Positions 1-6,546 of a DNA stretch of 6,546 nucleotides are shown one piece after another (the stretch's first letter is position 1; each line of letters starts with the position of its first letter). The position numbers and the translations under genes were made by a program. The notes below the pieces were generated by a model. The model was not told where the DNA came from and made no database searches. It saw only the letters and a list, made by a program, of their open reading frames with translations. Location of the stretch: assembly GCA_900546215.1 (NCBI GenBank), contig URCD01000117.1, forward strand, positions 1 through 6,546, read 5' to 3'. Source of the DNA: an uncultured Eubacteriales bacterium. GTDB taxonomy: Bacteria > Bacillota > Clostridia > Lachnospirales > Anaerotignaceae.

Positions 1-1474
1 TAGCAAATAAGAAAATTATGTACATCAGCAGCATGAAAACAGCTGACAGAATATAAATCAGTCTGGATGGAACAAGATAATTAAGAACACATTTTGCTGT
101 CAGGCCGCCGGCTGCGGCTGATACGATAGGTTTTAGAACCCAGTTGACAATATTAAGCCTTGTGCCTGTCAGTTTAATAACCTTGTATGTACTAAGCCCT
201 ACCGATACAATAAGACTTATGCACCATCCCGCTATGTAAGCGTCTGTTCCATATAACGGCATTAGATAGCAAATAAATATTATGTTTATTACGGATGCAA
301 TTATATTGTTTCTGAAAATAAATACATGTTCGCCCAATCCGTTTAATATTCCAGAAAGAATTATTTGAAGATAAAGCATTGGGCAGGCGGGAACAAGCTT
401 AAGAAGCAGCTCGCCAAGCTCGTACCTGTCATATACGGCAACGGAAAGTTCATGCGGAAATACGGCAAATAGGCAGGCAGTTCCAATACCTATTATAGAG
501 GTGAACATTATTGTCAGCGAAACAGTATCAGTAATCCTCTTTTTGTTGCCGACTGCAACCGCTTCGGTAATTGTAGGTATCATAGCTGTTGAAACAGCTA
601 CAAGCAGAGCAGACGGAAGCTGTATCAGAGGTATAGCCATACCTGTAAGATTTCCGTATATACTCATTGCAGCTTCACCGGTCTCTCCGAAAGCCTGCAG
701 TTTTTGAGGTATAAGTATATTCTCAAAGGCAGAGAGCAGAGAAGCGCTTATACGGGTGGCTGCCAGCGGAACTGACATTGATAAAATAAGCATTATGCAT
801 TTTGCCGTGGATAAATCGTCTGTTCTTTTGTAATCTGCCTTTTTTTTGAATCCATTGTAGCTTATTATAGTAAAAATACAAGAAAAGGCTTCCCCCAGCA
901 ATACTCCGATTACTGCCGCCGCACAGGCATATTCTAAGCCTTTGGCAGCAAGCATTGGTGCCAATACTACAATTACCACAATTCTTACGGTTTGCTCTAA
1001 CACCTGGGATGCTGCCGGAATACCCTGCTGCTGCATTCCAAGGAAGTACCCGCGCACACAGGAGCCCGCAGCCATGAAAGGAACTGCAAAAGCAAGTATT
1101 TTTAAAGAAATGGCCGTTCTGTAATCCTTGATGATTTCTTCCGCAATAAAATCGGCTCCAAAAAACATCACAAGCGATGTGGCAAGGCTTCTGATAATAC
1201 AAAGCAGTACCGATGTTGTTATGATTTTACTTATGTTGCCATAACGCTTTTTTGCGTTTTCTCTTGCCGTTAGCCTCGATATTGTGGTGGAAAATCCTGA
1301 GCTTGTAATACTCCAGCTTAAAAGATAAATTGGCATTACAAGCTGATATAGTCCTATTCCTTCAGCCCCAATGGCGTCTGACATATATATCCTGTAGAAA
1401 AAGCCCATTACCCTAGTAATAAGGTTTGCCGCGGTTAAAATTGCGGCGCCCTTGACAATGCTTTTTTTATACAT
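1..1474 (-). CDS. SpoVB/MurJ-like polysaccharide (lipid-linked precursor) flippase, partial at C-terminus
   Basis: A continuous reading frame starts at the ATG complementary to 1472-1474 and runs 491 codons to the left edge without a stop, so the C-terminus is missing. An AGGGG ribosome binding site lies 8 nt before the ATG. The protein is highly hydrophobic with many membrane-spanning stretches, for example about residues 84-106, 125-137, 163-177, 275-300, 320-340, 391-406, 415-428 and 472-490. The N-terminus (residues 16-45: ANLITRVMGFFYR, then SDAIGAEGIGLYQL) is the typical opening of the SpoVB/MviN-like branch of the MOP flippase superfamily. VRGYFLGMQQ (140-149) and LPSALLVAVSTAMIPT (286-301) also match the family pattern. 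Known relatives of about 510-550 residues include SpoVB, which is needed for spore cortex formation, and YtgP/MurJ, the lipid II flippase, so roughly 20-50 residues are probably lost. Which substrate this copy moves cannot be told from sequence alone. It is divergent from the uvrC operon and so separately transcribed. Confidence 0.9.
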   Translation of the reverse strand, partial: MYKKSIVKGAAILTAANLITRVMGFFYRIYMSDAIGAEGIGLYQLVMPIYLLSWSITSSGFSTTISRLTARENAKKRYGNISKIITTSVLLCIIRSLATSLVMFFGADFIAEEIIKDYRTAISLKILAFAVPFMAAGSCVRGYFLGMQQQGIPAASQVLEQTVRIVVIVVLAPMLAAKGLEYACAAAVIGVLLGEAFSCIFTIISYNGFKKKADYKRTDDLSTAKCIMLILSMSVPLAATRISASLLSAFENILIPQKLQAFGETGEAAMSIYGNLTGMAIPLIQLPSALLVAVSTAMIPTITEAVAVGNKKRITDTVSLTIMFTSIIGIGTACLFAVFPHELSVAVYDRYELGELLLKLVPACPMLYLQIILSGILNGLGEHVFIFRNNIIASVINIIFICYLMPLYGTDAYIAGWCISLIVSVGLSTYKVIKLTGTRLNIVNWVLKPIVSAAAGGLTAKCVLNYLVPSRLIYILSAVFMLLMYIIFLFA

Positions 1475-1560
1475 TGAGACAGCCCCTAAATGTTTTTCAT
1501 TAATAGTCTATTTGTGGTATAATAAGTTTATACGTTTATAATTTAATCAGGAGAGCATTT
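1475..1560. other. Divergent intergenic region between the flippase gene and uvrC
   Basis: These 86 bp separate two genes read in opposite directions and must hold the control signals for both. The plus-strand side has a clear extended -10 element and the uvrC ribosome binding site. The minus-strand side has the AGGGG ribosome binding site of the flippase gene; I see only AT-rich TATTAA- or TATAAA-like boxes there and no convincing -35/-10 pair. A short direct repeat, GTTTATA at 1526-1532 and again at 1534-1540, lies around the expected start of uvrC transcription. Confidence 0.75.
1495..1523 (+). promoter_or_regulatory. Putative extended -10 promoter of the uvrC operon
   Basis: TATAAT at 1518-1523 is a perfect -10 box preceded by TGG at 1515-1517, giving the extended -10 form TGnTATAAT. 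At 17-bp spacing the -35 position (1495-1500) reads TTTCAT, a poor match to TTGACA, which is common when an extended -10 is present. Transcription would start near 1530 and leave a leader of about 30 nt, just enough for the uvrC ribosome binding site. The assignment to the housekeeping sigma factor is inferred from the motif only. Confidence 0.6.
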
Positions 1561-3405
1561 ATGTTTGACATTAGTGAAGAATTAAAAAAGCTTCCCGATA
1601 AACCGGGAGTATATATAATGCATGACCAATCAGATGAAATAATTTATGTTGGAAAGGCTATAAACCTTAAAAATCGTGTAAGACAATATTTTCAGCATAG
1701 CAAAAATAAGGCTCCAAAGGTTATAGCTATGGTTTCCCATATAGCTTATTTCGAATATATTGTGACTGATTCAGAAATGGAAGCCTTGCTTCTGGAGTGC
1801 AATCTTATAAAGGAGCATCGTCCTAAATATAATGTAATGCTTAAGGATGATAAGACATATCCCTATATTAAGGTTACCGTTAATGAAGACTATCCGCGTA
1901 TTTTTATCACAAGAAAGTATGTGAAGGACAAAAACAGGTATTTTGGACCAATAACAGATGCAACTGCGGCCAAGGAGACTGTTGATTTAATCAACAAGCT
2001 TTTTCCAATAAGAAAATGCAGAAAAAGCCTGCCCAAGGAAATAGGAAAGGAACGCCCATGTCTTAACTACCATATAGGACAATGCCTTGCACCGTGCGAC
2101 AATCTTATTTCCAAGGAGGAATATGGAAAAATTGTAGATGAGGTTATAGCTGTACTTGAAGGCAAATACGACTATATAATAAAATATCTTGAAGGCTTGA
2201 TGTACGCTGCATCAGATAATATGGATTTTGAAAAGGCAGCTATGTATAGGGACAGAATAGCCGGCGTTAAAAAGATAATGGAAAAGCAGAAGATTACAAA
2301 TACAGGAGTTGGGGACAGCGATGTAATCGCCTTTTCAAGAGCAATGGACGAGGCGCTTGTACAGGTGTTTTTTATAAGAGGCGGAAAGCTTTCAGGAAGG
2401 GAGCATTTCCTTATAAACGCACCAGACTATATAGACAGAAGCGGAATAATGACGCAGTTTGTAAAACAGTTTTACAGCGGTACAGCATATATACCTCGGG
2501 AGCTGATACTTGAGGAGGAGCTTATACCGGAGGAAGAGCCTGCAATAATAGAGCTGCTTGAGAACATGAGAGGCTCTAAGGTGACCATAACAGTTCCCCA
2601 AAAGGGAGAAAAAAATAAAATGGTTGAACTGGCTGCGAGAAATGCCGCTATAACTTTTGAACGTATGGGTGAAAGACTTAAAAAGGAACAGCGCCAGACA
2701 ATAGGTGCGCTTGAGGAAATTAAAGAGGCTTTGGGATTGGACAGGCTTCCGTCAAGAATAGAGGCGTATGACATATCTAATACCCAAGGCTTTGAATCCG
2801 TAGGCTCTATGGTTGTTTTCGAAAATGGTAAAGCCAAAAACAGTGATTATAGAAAATTCAGGATAAAGACAGTAACAGGTGCAAATGACTTTGCATCAAT
2901 GGAGGAGGTTATAGGCCGGCGCCTTGCACACTATTTAAGAGAAAAAAGTGAGGCCGGAAGCTTTACTAGGCTTCCTGATATGATATTTGTCGATGGAGGA
3001 AAAACACAGATTACGGCTGCTCTAAACGCGATGGATAATGTGGGAGTACATATCCCCGTATGCGGAATGGTTAAGGATGACAGGCACAGAACCAGAGGAC
3101 TTCTGTATAATGATGCGGAAATAGAATTTAAAACAAATTCAGAAGGCTTTAAACTGATAACAAGGATACAGGATGAAGTCCACCGCTTTGCTATTGAATA
3201 CCATAGAAAGCTAAGGAGTGAAAAACAGGTGCATTCGGTGCTTGACGATATAGAAGGAATTGGACCAAAAAGAAGAAAAGCGCTGATGAAACAATTCGGC
3301 GATATTGAGGCTATTAAAAATGCTGAGGTAGCAGACCTGCTGGAGGCGGAAGAAATGACGATAAAGGCGGCTGAAAGTGTTTATGCTTTTTTTCATAGAA
3401 CATAA
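1561..3405 (+). CDS. uvrC: UvrABC system protein C, excinuclease subunit
   Basis: UvrC makes both the 3' and 5' incisions around a DNA lesion handed over by UvrA and UvrB in nucleotide excision repair. The 614-residue product has the normal length and all family domains. The GIY-YIG nuclease is at about 12-95, with GVY (16-18), YVG (29-31), K32, R39, Y43, E79 and N91 at the expected active-site places. Four cysteines (C153, C167, C175, C179; spacing 13, 7, 3) match the iron-sulfur cluster ligands described for UvrC. A UVR domain that contacts UvrB lies at about 203-238. The RNase H-like nuclease keeps its catalytic triad at D404 (EAYDISNTQG), D478 (IFVDGGK) and H541 (DEVHRFA). A helix-hairpin-helix DNA-binding region (about 558-612, IEGIGPKRR) ends the protein. 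The ATG has AGGAG 7 nt upstream. It is the first gene of the cluster; hprK follows after 15 bp. Nothing suggests damage or transfer. Confidence 0.98.
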   Translation: MFDISEELKKLPDKPGVYIMHDQSDEIIYVGKAINLKNRVRQYFQHSKNKAPKVIAMVSHIAYFEYIVTDSEMEALLLECNLIKEHRPKYNVMLKDDKTYPYIKVTVNEDYPRIFITRKYVKDKNRYFGPITDATAAKETVDLINKLFPIRKCRKSLPKEIGKERPCLNYHIGQCLAPCDNLISKEEYGKIVDEVIAVLEGKYDYIIKYLEGLMYAASDNMDFEKAAMYRDRIAGVKKIMEKQKITNTGVGDSDVIAFSRAMDEALVQVFFIRGGKLSGREHFLINAPDYIDRSGIMTQFVKQFYSGTAYIPRELILEEELIPEEEPAIIELLENMRGSKVTITVPQKGEKNKMVELAARNAAITFERMGERLKKEQRQTIGALEEIKEALGLDRLPSRIEAYDISNTQGFESVGSMVVFENGKAKNSDYRKFRIKTVTGANDFASMEEVIGRRLAHYLREKSEAGSFTRLPDMIFVDGGKTQITAALNAMDNVGVHIPVCGMVKDDRHRTRGLLYNDAEIEFKTNSEGFKLITRIQDEVHRFAIEYHRKLRSEKQVHSVLDDIEGIGPKRRKALMKQFGDIEAIKNAEVADLLEAEEMTIKAAESVYAFFHRT

Positions 3406-3407
3406 CA

Positions 3408-3413
3408 AAGGAG
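3408..3413 (+). promoter_or_regulatory. hprK ribosome binding site deciding the start codon
   Basis: AAGGAG lies just after the uvrC stop. It is 1 nt from the ATG at 3415 but 7 nt from the in-frame ATG at 3421. The second spacing is normal for initiation, so 3421 is preferred as the start. Confidence 0.75.
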
Positions 3414-3420
3414 AATGAAG

Positions 3421-4335
3421 ATGGCTTCAGAAATAAAAGTAGCACTGGAGAAATTTGTAAATGAATTCGAACTGGAAAATTTGACGCCTGAAATTGAGCT
3501 TGACGGAAGAATGCTGGTTCAGAAATTTGTAAACAGGCCAGCTTTACAGCTTACCGGTTTTTTTGACCATTTTGATAATACCAGAATACAAATAATCGGA
3601 CGTATTGAGCACACATACATGAGAAGGCAGACTGTTGAAACAAGAATTGAAATATTTGATAAGCTTTTGAGCTTCCACATACCATGTATTGTTTTTTGCA
3701 GGTCGCTTGAGCCGTTTCCTGAGATGATAGAAATTGCGGATAAATATTCGGTTCCTATATTTAAAACAAATGATGGAGCTTCAGAACTGTACAGTGAAGC
3801 TACAAAATGGCTTAACACCGAGTTTGCCGAAAAAATTACGATGCATGGTGTGCTTGTCGATGTGTATGGCGAGGGACTTCTTATAATTGGAGAAAGCGGC
3901 ATTGGAAAAAGTGAGGCGGCTTTGGAATTGATAAAGCGAGGGCACCGTTTGGTTGCGGACGACGCAGTAGAGATTAGGAGAATTTCACATAAGGTCCTTA
4001 CAGGAACATGTCCTGAATTAATAAGGTATCTTATAGAGCTGAGAGGAATAGGAATTCTTGATGTACATGAGCTTTATGGTGCCGGTGCTGTTAAGGCATC
4101 TCAAAACATAGATATAGTAATAAAGCTTGTAAACTGGGACCAGAATGAGGTTTATGACCGTCTGGGGCTTGAGGAAGAATATATTGAAATACTCGGAAAT
4201 AAAATAGTTTGTAAGACTATACCGCTTAGACCAGGGCGAAATGTAGCGGTTATATGTGAGTCTGCGGCAATTAATCATAGGCAGAGACGTCTTGATTATC
4301 CTGCAAACAATATTAAGCAGAGGCTCAATCTTTAA
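3421..4335 (+). CDS. hprK: HPr kinase/phosphorylase (HprK/P)
   Basis: HprK phosphorylates the regulatory serine (Ser46) of HPr with ATP or pyrophosphate and reverses this with phosphate. P-Ser-HPr then acts with CcpA in carbon catabolite control and slows sugar uptake through the PTS; the protein is cytoplasmic and forms hexamers. Counting from the ATG at 3421 the product has 304 residues, close to the usual 310. The N-terminal domain spans about 1-128. The kinase core starts around 132 and has the conserved H142, the Walker A loop GESGIGKS (157-164), the paired aspartates D180 and D181 (VADDAV), the family signature ELRGIGILDV (206-215) and the loop IPLRPGRN (267-274). All key residues are present, so it should be active. 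An ATG two codons upstream (3415) is possible but sits 1 nt from the ribosome binding site. It lies 15 bp after uvrC and 12 bp before murB, so it is very likely co-transcribed with both. HPr itself is not in the window. Confidence 0.97.
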   Translation: MASEIKVALEKFVNEFELENLTPEIELDGRMLVQKFVNRPALQLTGFFDHFDNTRIQIIGRIEHTYMRRQTVETRIEIFDKLLSFHIPCIVFCRSLEPFPEMIEIADKYSVPIFKTNDGASELYSEATKWLNTEFAEKITMHGVLVDVYGEGLLIIGESGIGKSEAALELIKRGHRLVADDAVEIRRISHKVLTGTCPELIRYLIELRGIGILDVHELYGAGAVKASQNIDIVIKLVNWDQNEVYDRLGLEEEYIEILGNKIVCKTIPLRPGRNVAVICESAAINHRQRRLDYPANNIKQRLNL

Positions 4336-4347
4336 ACGAGGTGTTTT

Positions 4348-5244
4348 ATGTATACTGACAAATTAAAAGAAATATTTAAAGTGGTTTTGGAAAATGAGCC
4401 AATGAGTGATCATACATCATTTAAAACCGGTGGAAACGCAGATTTATTTATTAAGGCAGACTGCGCGGAAAATATTATAAAAGCTGTGAAGATACTTGAA
4501 AATGAAAAAGTACCGTACTTTATCATGGGAAACGGCTCTAATTTGCTTGTTTCAGACAAGGGAATAGAAGGCGCAGTTATAGAAATAGGTTCTTTAATGA
4601 ATAATATTACTGTAAACGGTAATAAAATATATGCCGAGGCAGGAGCGCTTTTATCTTCACTTTCAGCTGCGGCAGCAGATAATTCTCTGAAAGGGCTGGA
4701 GTTTGCTTCAGGAATTCCAGGAAGCGTCGGTGGAGCTGTTTTTATGAACGCTGGGGCCTATGACGGAGAAATCAAGGACATAATAGTATCGGCCAGGGCT
4801 ATAACCTGTGAAGGGAATATAATAACCTTAAGTAAAGATGAGCTTGATTTATCATACCGACATTCAGTTATTGAAGAAAAGGGACTTATTGTAATCGGCG
4901 CTGAATTTAAGCTGATGCATGGCTGTCAAGATGAGATACGAAAAAAAATGGCTGATTTTGCTTCAAGAAGAAGAGATAAGCAGCCTCTTAACTATCCGAG
5001 TGCGGGAAGTACTTTTAAACGCCCAGAGGGCTATTTTGCCGGAAAACTGATAGAAGATTCAGGATTAAAGGGAAAGATGATAGGCGGCGCTCAGGTTTCC
5101 GAAAAGCATGCAGGATTTATAATAAACACAGGTGATGCTAAAAGCTCAGACATATCAGCGCTTATAGACTACTGTATTGAAACAGTGTATAATAAATTCG
5201 GCGTTGTAATAAAACCTGAGGTTAGAATAATAGGCAGAAAATAG
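4348..5244 (+). CDS. murB: UDP-N-acetylenolpyruvoylglucosamine reductase (MurB)
   Basis: MurB is a cytoplasmic FAD enzyme that reduces UDP-GlcNAc-enolpyruvate with NADPH to UDP-MurNAc, the second committed step of peptidoglycan synthesis. The 298-residue product is full length. The FAD-binding domain shows HTSFKTGGNAD (22-32), GNGSNLLVSD (61-70) and GIPGSVGGAVFMNAGAY (122-138). In the active site YRHS holds R171, the catalytic serine S221 is in AGSTFKRP, and the catalytic glutamate E291 is in KPEVR near the C-terminus. The GSTFKRP form and the overall size fit the type II (Gram-positive) MurB enzymes. GAGG at 4338-4341 is 6 nt from the ATG and begins just after the hprK stop, which supports translation from a shared transcript. 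Nothing is missing or odd. Confidence 0.97.
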   Translation: MYTDKLKEIFKVVLENEPMSDHTSFKTGGNADLFIKADCAENIIKAVKILENEKVPYFIMGNGSNLLVSDKGIEGAVIEIGSLMNNITVNGNKIYAEAGALLSSLSAAAADNSLKGLEFASGIPGSVGGAVFMNAGAYDGEIKDIIVSARAITCEGNIITLSKDELDLSYRHSVIEEKGLIVIGAEFKLMHGCQDEIRKKMADFASRRRDKQPLNYPSAGSTFKRPEGYFAGKLIEDSGLKGKMIGGAQVSEKHAGFIINTGDAKSSDISALIDYCIETVYNKFGVVIKPEVRIIGRK

Positions 5245-5274
5245 ACAAAAAATATGACAGTGATAGAGCAGGGA

Positions 5275-5280
5275 AAGGAG
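5275..5280 (+). promoter_or_regulatory. rapZ ribosome binding site deciding the start codon
   Basis: AAGGAG is 1 nt from the ATG at 5282 and 7 nt from the in-frame ATG at 5288. The second start has normal spacing and gives MKFVIVTGMSGAGK, the usual RapZ N-terminus, so 5288 is preferred. Confidence 0.75.
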
Positions 5281-5287
5281 AATGCAT

Positions 5288-6160
5288 ATGAAATTTGTTA
5301 TTGTAACAGGAATGTCCGGAGCAGGTAAAACAACAGTTTTAAAGTTTCTCGAGGATATAGGTTTCTTCTGCGTGGATAACCTCCCACCGGCTCTGATAAC
5401 AAAGTTCTCCCAGCTTTGCTTTGAGCAGGACGGCTCCATAGATAAGGTTGCGCTTGGTATTGACATCAGAGGCGGTAAACTTTTCGGAGATCTTTTTAAG
5501 GGTCTTGAGGAACTGAAAAAAGAAGGCTACGATTATGAAATTCTCTATCTGGATGCATCTGACTCGACTCTCATTAAAAGATATAAGGAATCCAGAAGGT
5601 CTCACCCTCTTTCAAAAGGAGGTTCCCTTGAAACAGGGATAGGAAAAGAAAGGTCTATGCTGGCAGACGTTAGACAAAGGGCGACTTATATAATAGATAC
5701 AAGCAGTATTCTTACAAGGGAATTAAGAGAACAGATAAATAAAATATTTAAAGACAACAATACATTTGATTCTCTTATAATAAAAGTTTGTTCTTTCGGC
5801 TTCAAATATGGAATTCCTATGGACTCGGACTTAGTATTTGACGTAAGATTTTTACCAAATCCATACTATATACCCGAACTTAAGGAGTTTACCGGAAACG
5901 ACAGACCGGTATCTGATTATGTTTTAAGCTTTGATGAAAGCAGGCTGTTTTTGGACAAGCTGACAGATATGCTGGAATTTTTGATACCTATGTATATTAA
6001 AGAGGGAAAAAACCAGCTTGTAATATCAATTGGCTGTACGGGAGGAAAGCACCGCTCGGTTACGCTTGCCAATGAGCTGTTTGAAAGGCTTAAAAGCAAG
6101 CACAGCGTAATTATAAGCCATAATGATATTGAGAAGGATTCTAAAACAAAAAGGATTTAG
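5288..6160 (+). CDS. rapZ: RapZ/YvcJ family nucleotide-binding regulator
   Basis: RapZ-family proteins are cytoplasmic P-loop proteins that bind ATP and GTP. In Escherichia coli RapZ guides decay of the GlmZ small RNA and so tunes glucosamine-6-phosphate supply; the Bacillus homologue YvcJ is linked to competence. The role in Clostridia is not settled. Counted from 5288, the 290-residue product has the Walker A loop GMSGAGKT (8-15), the conserved VDNLP (29-33), LYLDAS (86-91, Walker B-like) and RRSHPL (103-108). The C-terminal domain carries the family signatures SFGFKYGIPMDSDLVFD (169-185), RFLPNPYYIPEL (187-198) and IGCTGGKHRSV (248-258). The final residues (SHNDIEKDSKTKRI) depart from the RHRD-type ending usual in the family. 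The gene follows murB after 43 bp. In many Firmicutes the next gene is yvcK and then whiA; here whiA follows directly. Confidence 0.95.
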   Translation: MKFVIVTGMSGAGKTTVLKFLEDIGFFCVDNLPPALITKFSQLCFEQDGSIDKVALGIDIRGGKLFGDLFKGLEELKKEGYDYEILYLDASDSTLIKRYKESRRSHPLSKGGSLETGIGKERSMLADVRQRATYIIDTSSILTRELREQINKIFKDNNTFDSLIIKVCSFGFKYGIPMDSDLVFDVRFLPNPYYIPELKEFTGNDRPVSDYVLSFDESRLFLDKLTDMLEFLIPMYIKEGKNQLVISIGCTGGKHRSVTLANELFERLKSKHSVIISHNDIEKDSKTKRI

Positions 6161-6212
6161 AGTGATTAAAGCATTAATTGGCAATTTGCTCTGTTTTTTT
6201 AAAAATGCATGC

Positions 6213-6219
6213 GGGAGGG
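6213..6219 (+). promoter_or_regulatory. whiA ribosome binding site supporting a TTG start
   Basis: GGGAGGG sits 7 nt before TTG at 6227. No ATG or GTG in the same frame is placed as well, and the next residues (SFSSNVKSEL) match the normal WhiA N-terminus, so TTG is taken as the start. Confidence 0.8.
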
Positions 6220-6226
6220 TAAAACT

Positions 6227-6546
6227 TTGTCATTTTCATCTAATGTAAAAAGCGAGTTGTCACATCATTTTGGGAATGCAAGACATTGCAATATAGCAGA
6301 ATTGTCGGCAATTTTGAATATGTGTGGACATATTGCATATAATCGAGAAAAATTTTGTGTAAAAATACAAACTGAAAATCCTGCCGCAGCTAGAAAGTAC
6401 TTTACATTGCTGAAAAAAACTTTTAATATAGACAGTGAGGTTCTGACTAGAAGAAACAGTCAGCTTAAAAAGAACATGGTTTATATGCTCTTTATCAATA
6501 ATGATGAACAGGCAAGGAAAATGCTTCAGGCATGTGGACTTTTGAG
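6227..6546 (+). CDS. whiA: WhiA, sporulation/division DNA-binding regulator, partial at C-terminus
   Basis: The frame opens at TTG (6227) behind a GGGAGGG ribosome binding site and stays open for 106 codons to the right edge; about two thirds of a protein of roughly 310 residues is outside the window. The start MSFSSNVKSELSHH and the segments AELSAILNMCGHI (24-36), VKIQTENPAAARKYFTLLKK (45-64), and RRNSQLKKNMVYML (75-88) match the N-terminal domain of WhiA/YvcL, which has a fold related to LAGLIDADG homing endonucleases but without nuclease function. The DNA-binding helix-turn-helix domain lies in the missing part. WhiA controls sporulation genes in Streptomyces; in Bacillus it binds the nucleoid and influences cell division and chromosome segregation. 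It is the last visible gene of the cluster, 66 bp after rapZ. The TTG start suggests modest translation. Confidence 0.93.
   Translation, partial: MSFSSNVKSELSHHFGNARHCNIAELSAILNMCGHIAYNREKFCVKIQTENPAAARKYFTLLKKTFNIDSEVLTRRNSQLKKNMVYMLFINNDEQARKMLQACGLL

Noticed and set aside
942..1124. Short plus-strand open frame opposite the flippase gene, and a similar one at 501-707
   Set aside because: Both are antisense to the flippase coding sequence, lack ribosome binding sites and have no recognisable protein features.
723..1202. A 159-codon minus-strand open frame inside the flippase region
   Set aside because: It is in a different frame from the 491-codon flippase frame that covers the same bases and shows the membrane-protein pattern; the short frame has a cysteine-rich, low-complexity translation resembling no family I recognise.
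1452..1457. Perfect TTGACA box on the plus strand
   Set aside because: It lies in the flippase coding sequence and has no -10 box at 16-18 bp spacing; the promoter at 1495-1523 explains uvrC better.
2472..2837. Minus-strand open frame of 121 codons inside uvrC
   Set aside because: It is an antisense shadow of a well-supported uvrC domain. The same applies to minus-strand frames at 2392-2601 and 3211-3408, those inside hprK (3519-3902, 4018-4278), and those over the murB/rapZ region (5155-5466, 5339-5605, 5917-6099).
5245..5287. Possible promoter, terminator or small gene between murB and rapZ
   Set aside because: The 43 bp hold only the rapZ ribosome binding site; there is no hairpin with a T-run, and the ATG at 5254 is out of frame with rapZ and has no ribosome binding site.
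6227..6546. Homing endonuclease (LAGLIDADG) reading of the last frame
   Set aside because: WhiA shares this fold in its N-terminal domain, but the specific N-terminal motifs and the position after rapZ identify WhiA.

Overview
The window is AT-rich DNA, most likely from a Clostridia-type member of the Firmicutes (Bacillota). I infer this from strong AAGGAG- or GGGAGG-type ribosome binding sites, heavy use of ATA, AGA and AAA codons, many cysteines, and the gene set uvrC, hprK, murB, rapZ, whiA. HprK and WhiA together with a SpoVB-type flippase fit a low-GC Gram-positive anaerobe. Genus cannot be fixed by eye.

Layout: positions 1-1474 hold a minus-strand gene for a multi-pass membrane protein of the SpoVB/MurJ-like polysaccharide flippase group. 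It is open to the left edge, so its C-terminus is missing. An 86-bp divergent intergenic region (1475-1560) follows, with a good extended -10 promoter facing right. The rest is one tightly packed plus-strand cluster: uvrC (1561-3405), hprK (3421-4335), murB (4348-5244), rapZ (5288-6160) and the first 106 codons of whiA (6227-6546, cut by the right edge). Untranslated gaps are 15, 12, 43 and 66 bp, with no strong terminator, so a single operon read from the promoter before uvrC is the simplest reading.

How the genes fit together: UvrC makes the incisions in nucleotide excision repair. HprK phosphorylates and dephosphorylates HPr at a serine and so links sugar uptake to carbon catabolite control. 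MurB makes UDP-MurNAc for peptidoglycan. RapZ (YvcJ family) is a P-loop nucleotide-binding regulator. WhiA is a DNA-binding protein tied to division and, in actinomycetes, sporulation. The left-hand flippase belongs to a family that moves lipid-linked cell-wall or polysaccharide precursors, so four of the six genes touch envelope growth or its metabolic control.

This is mostly a conserved core locus. I found no mobile element, CRISPR array, RNA gene or clear novel system. The points most worth a second look are the missing yvcK between rapZ and whiA, the divergent C-terminal tail of RapZ, the start-site doublets of hprK and rapZ, and a weak hairpin plus T-run ahead of the TTG-initiated whiA.
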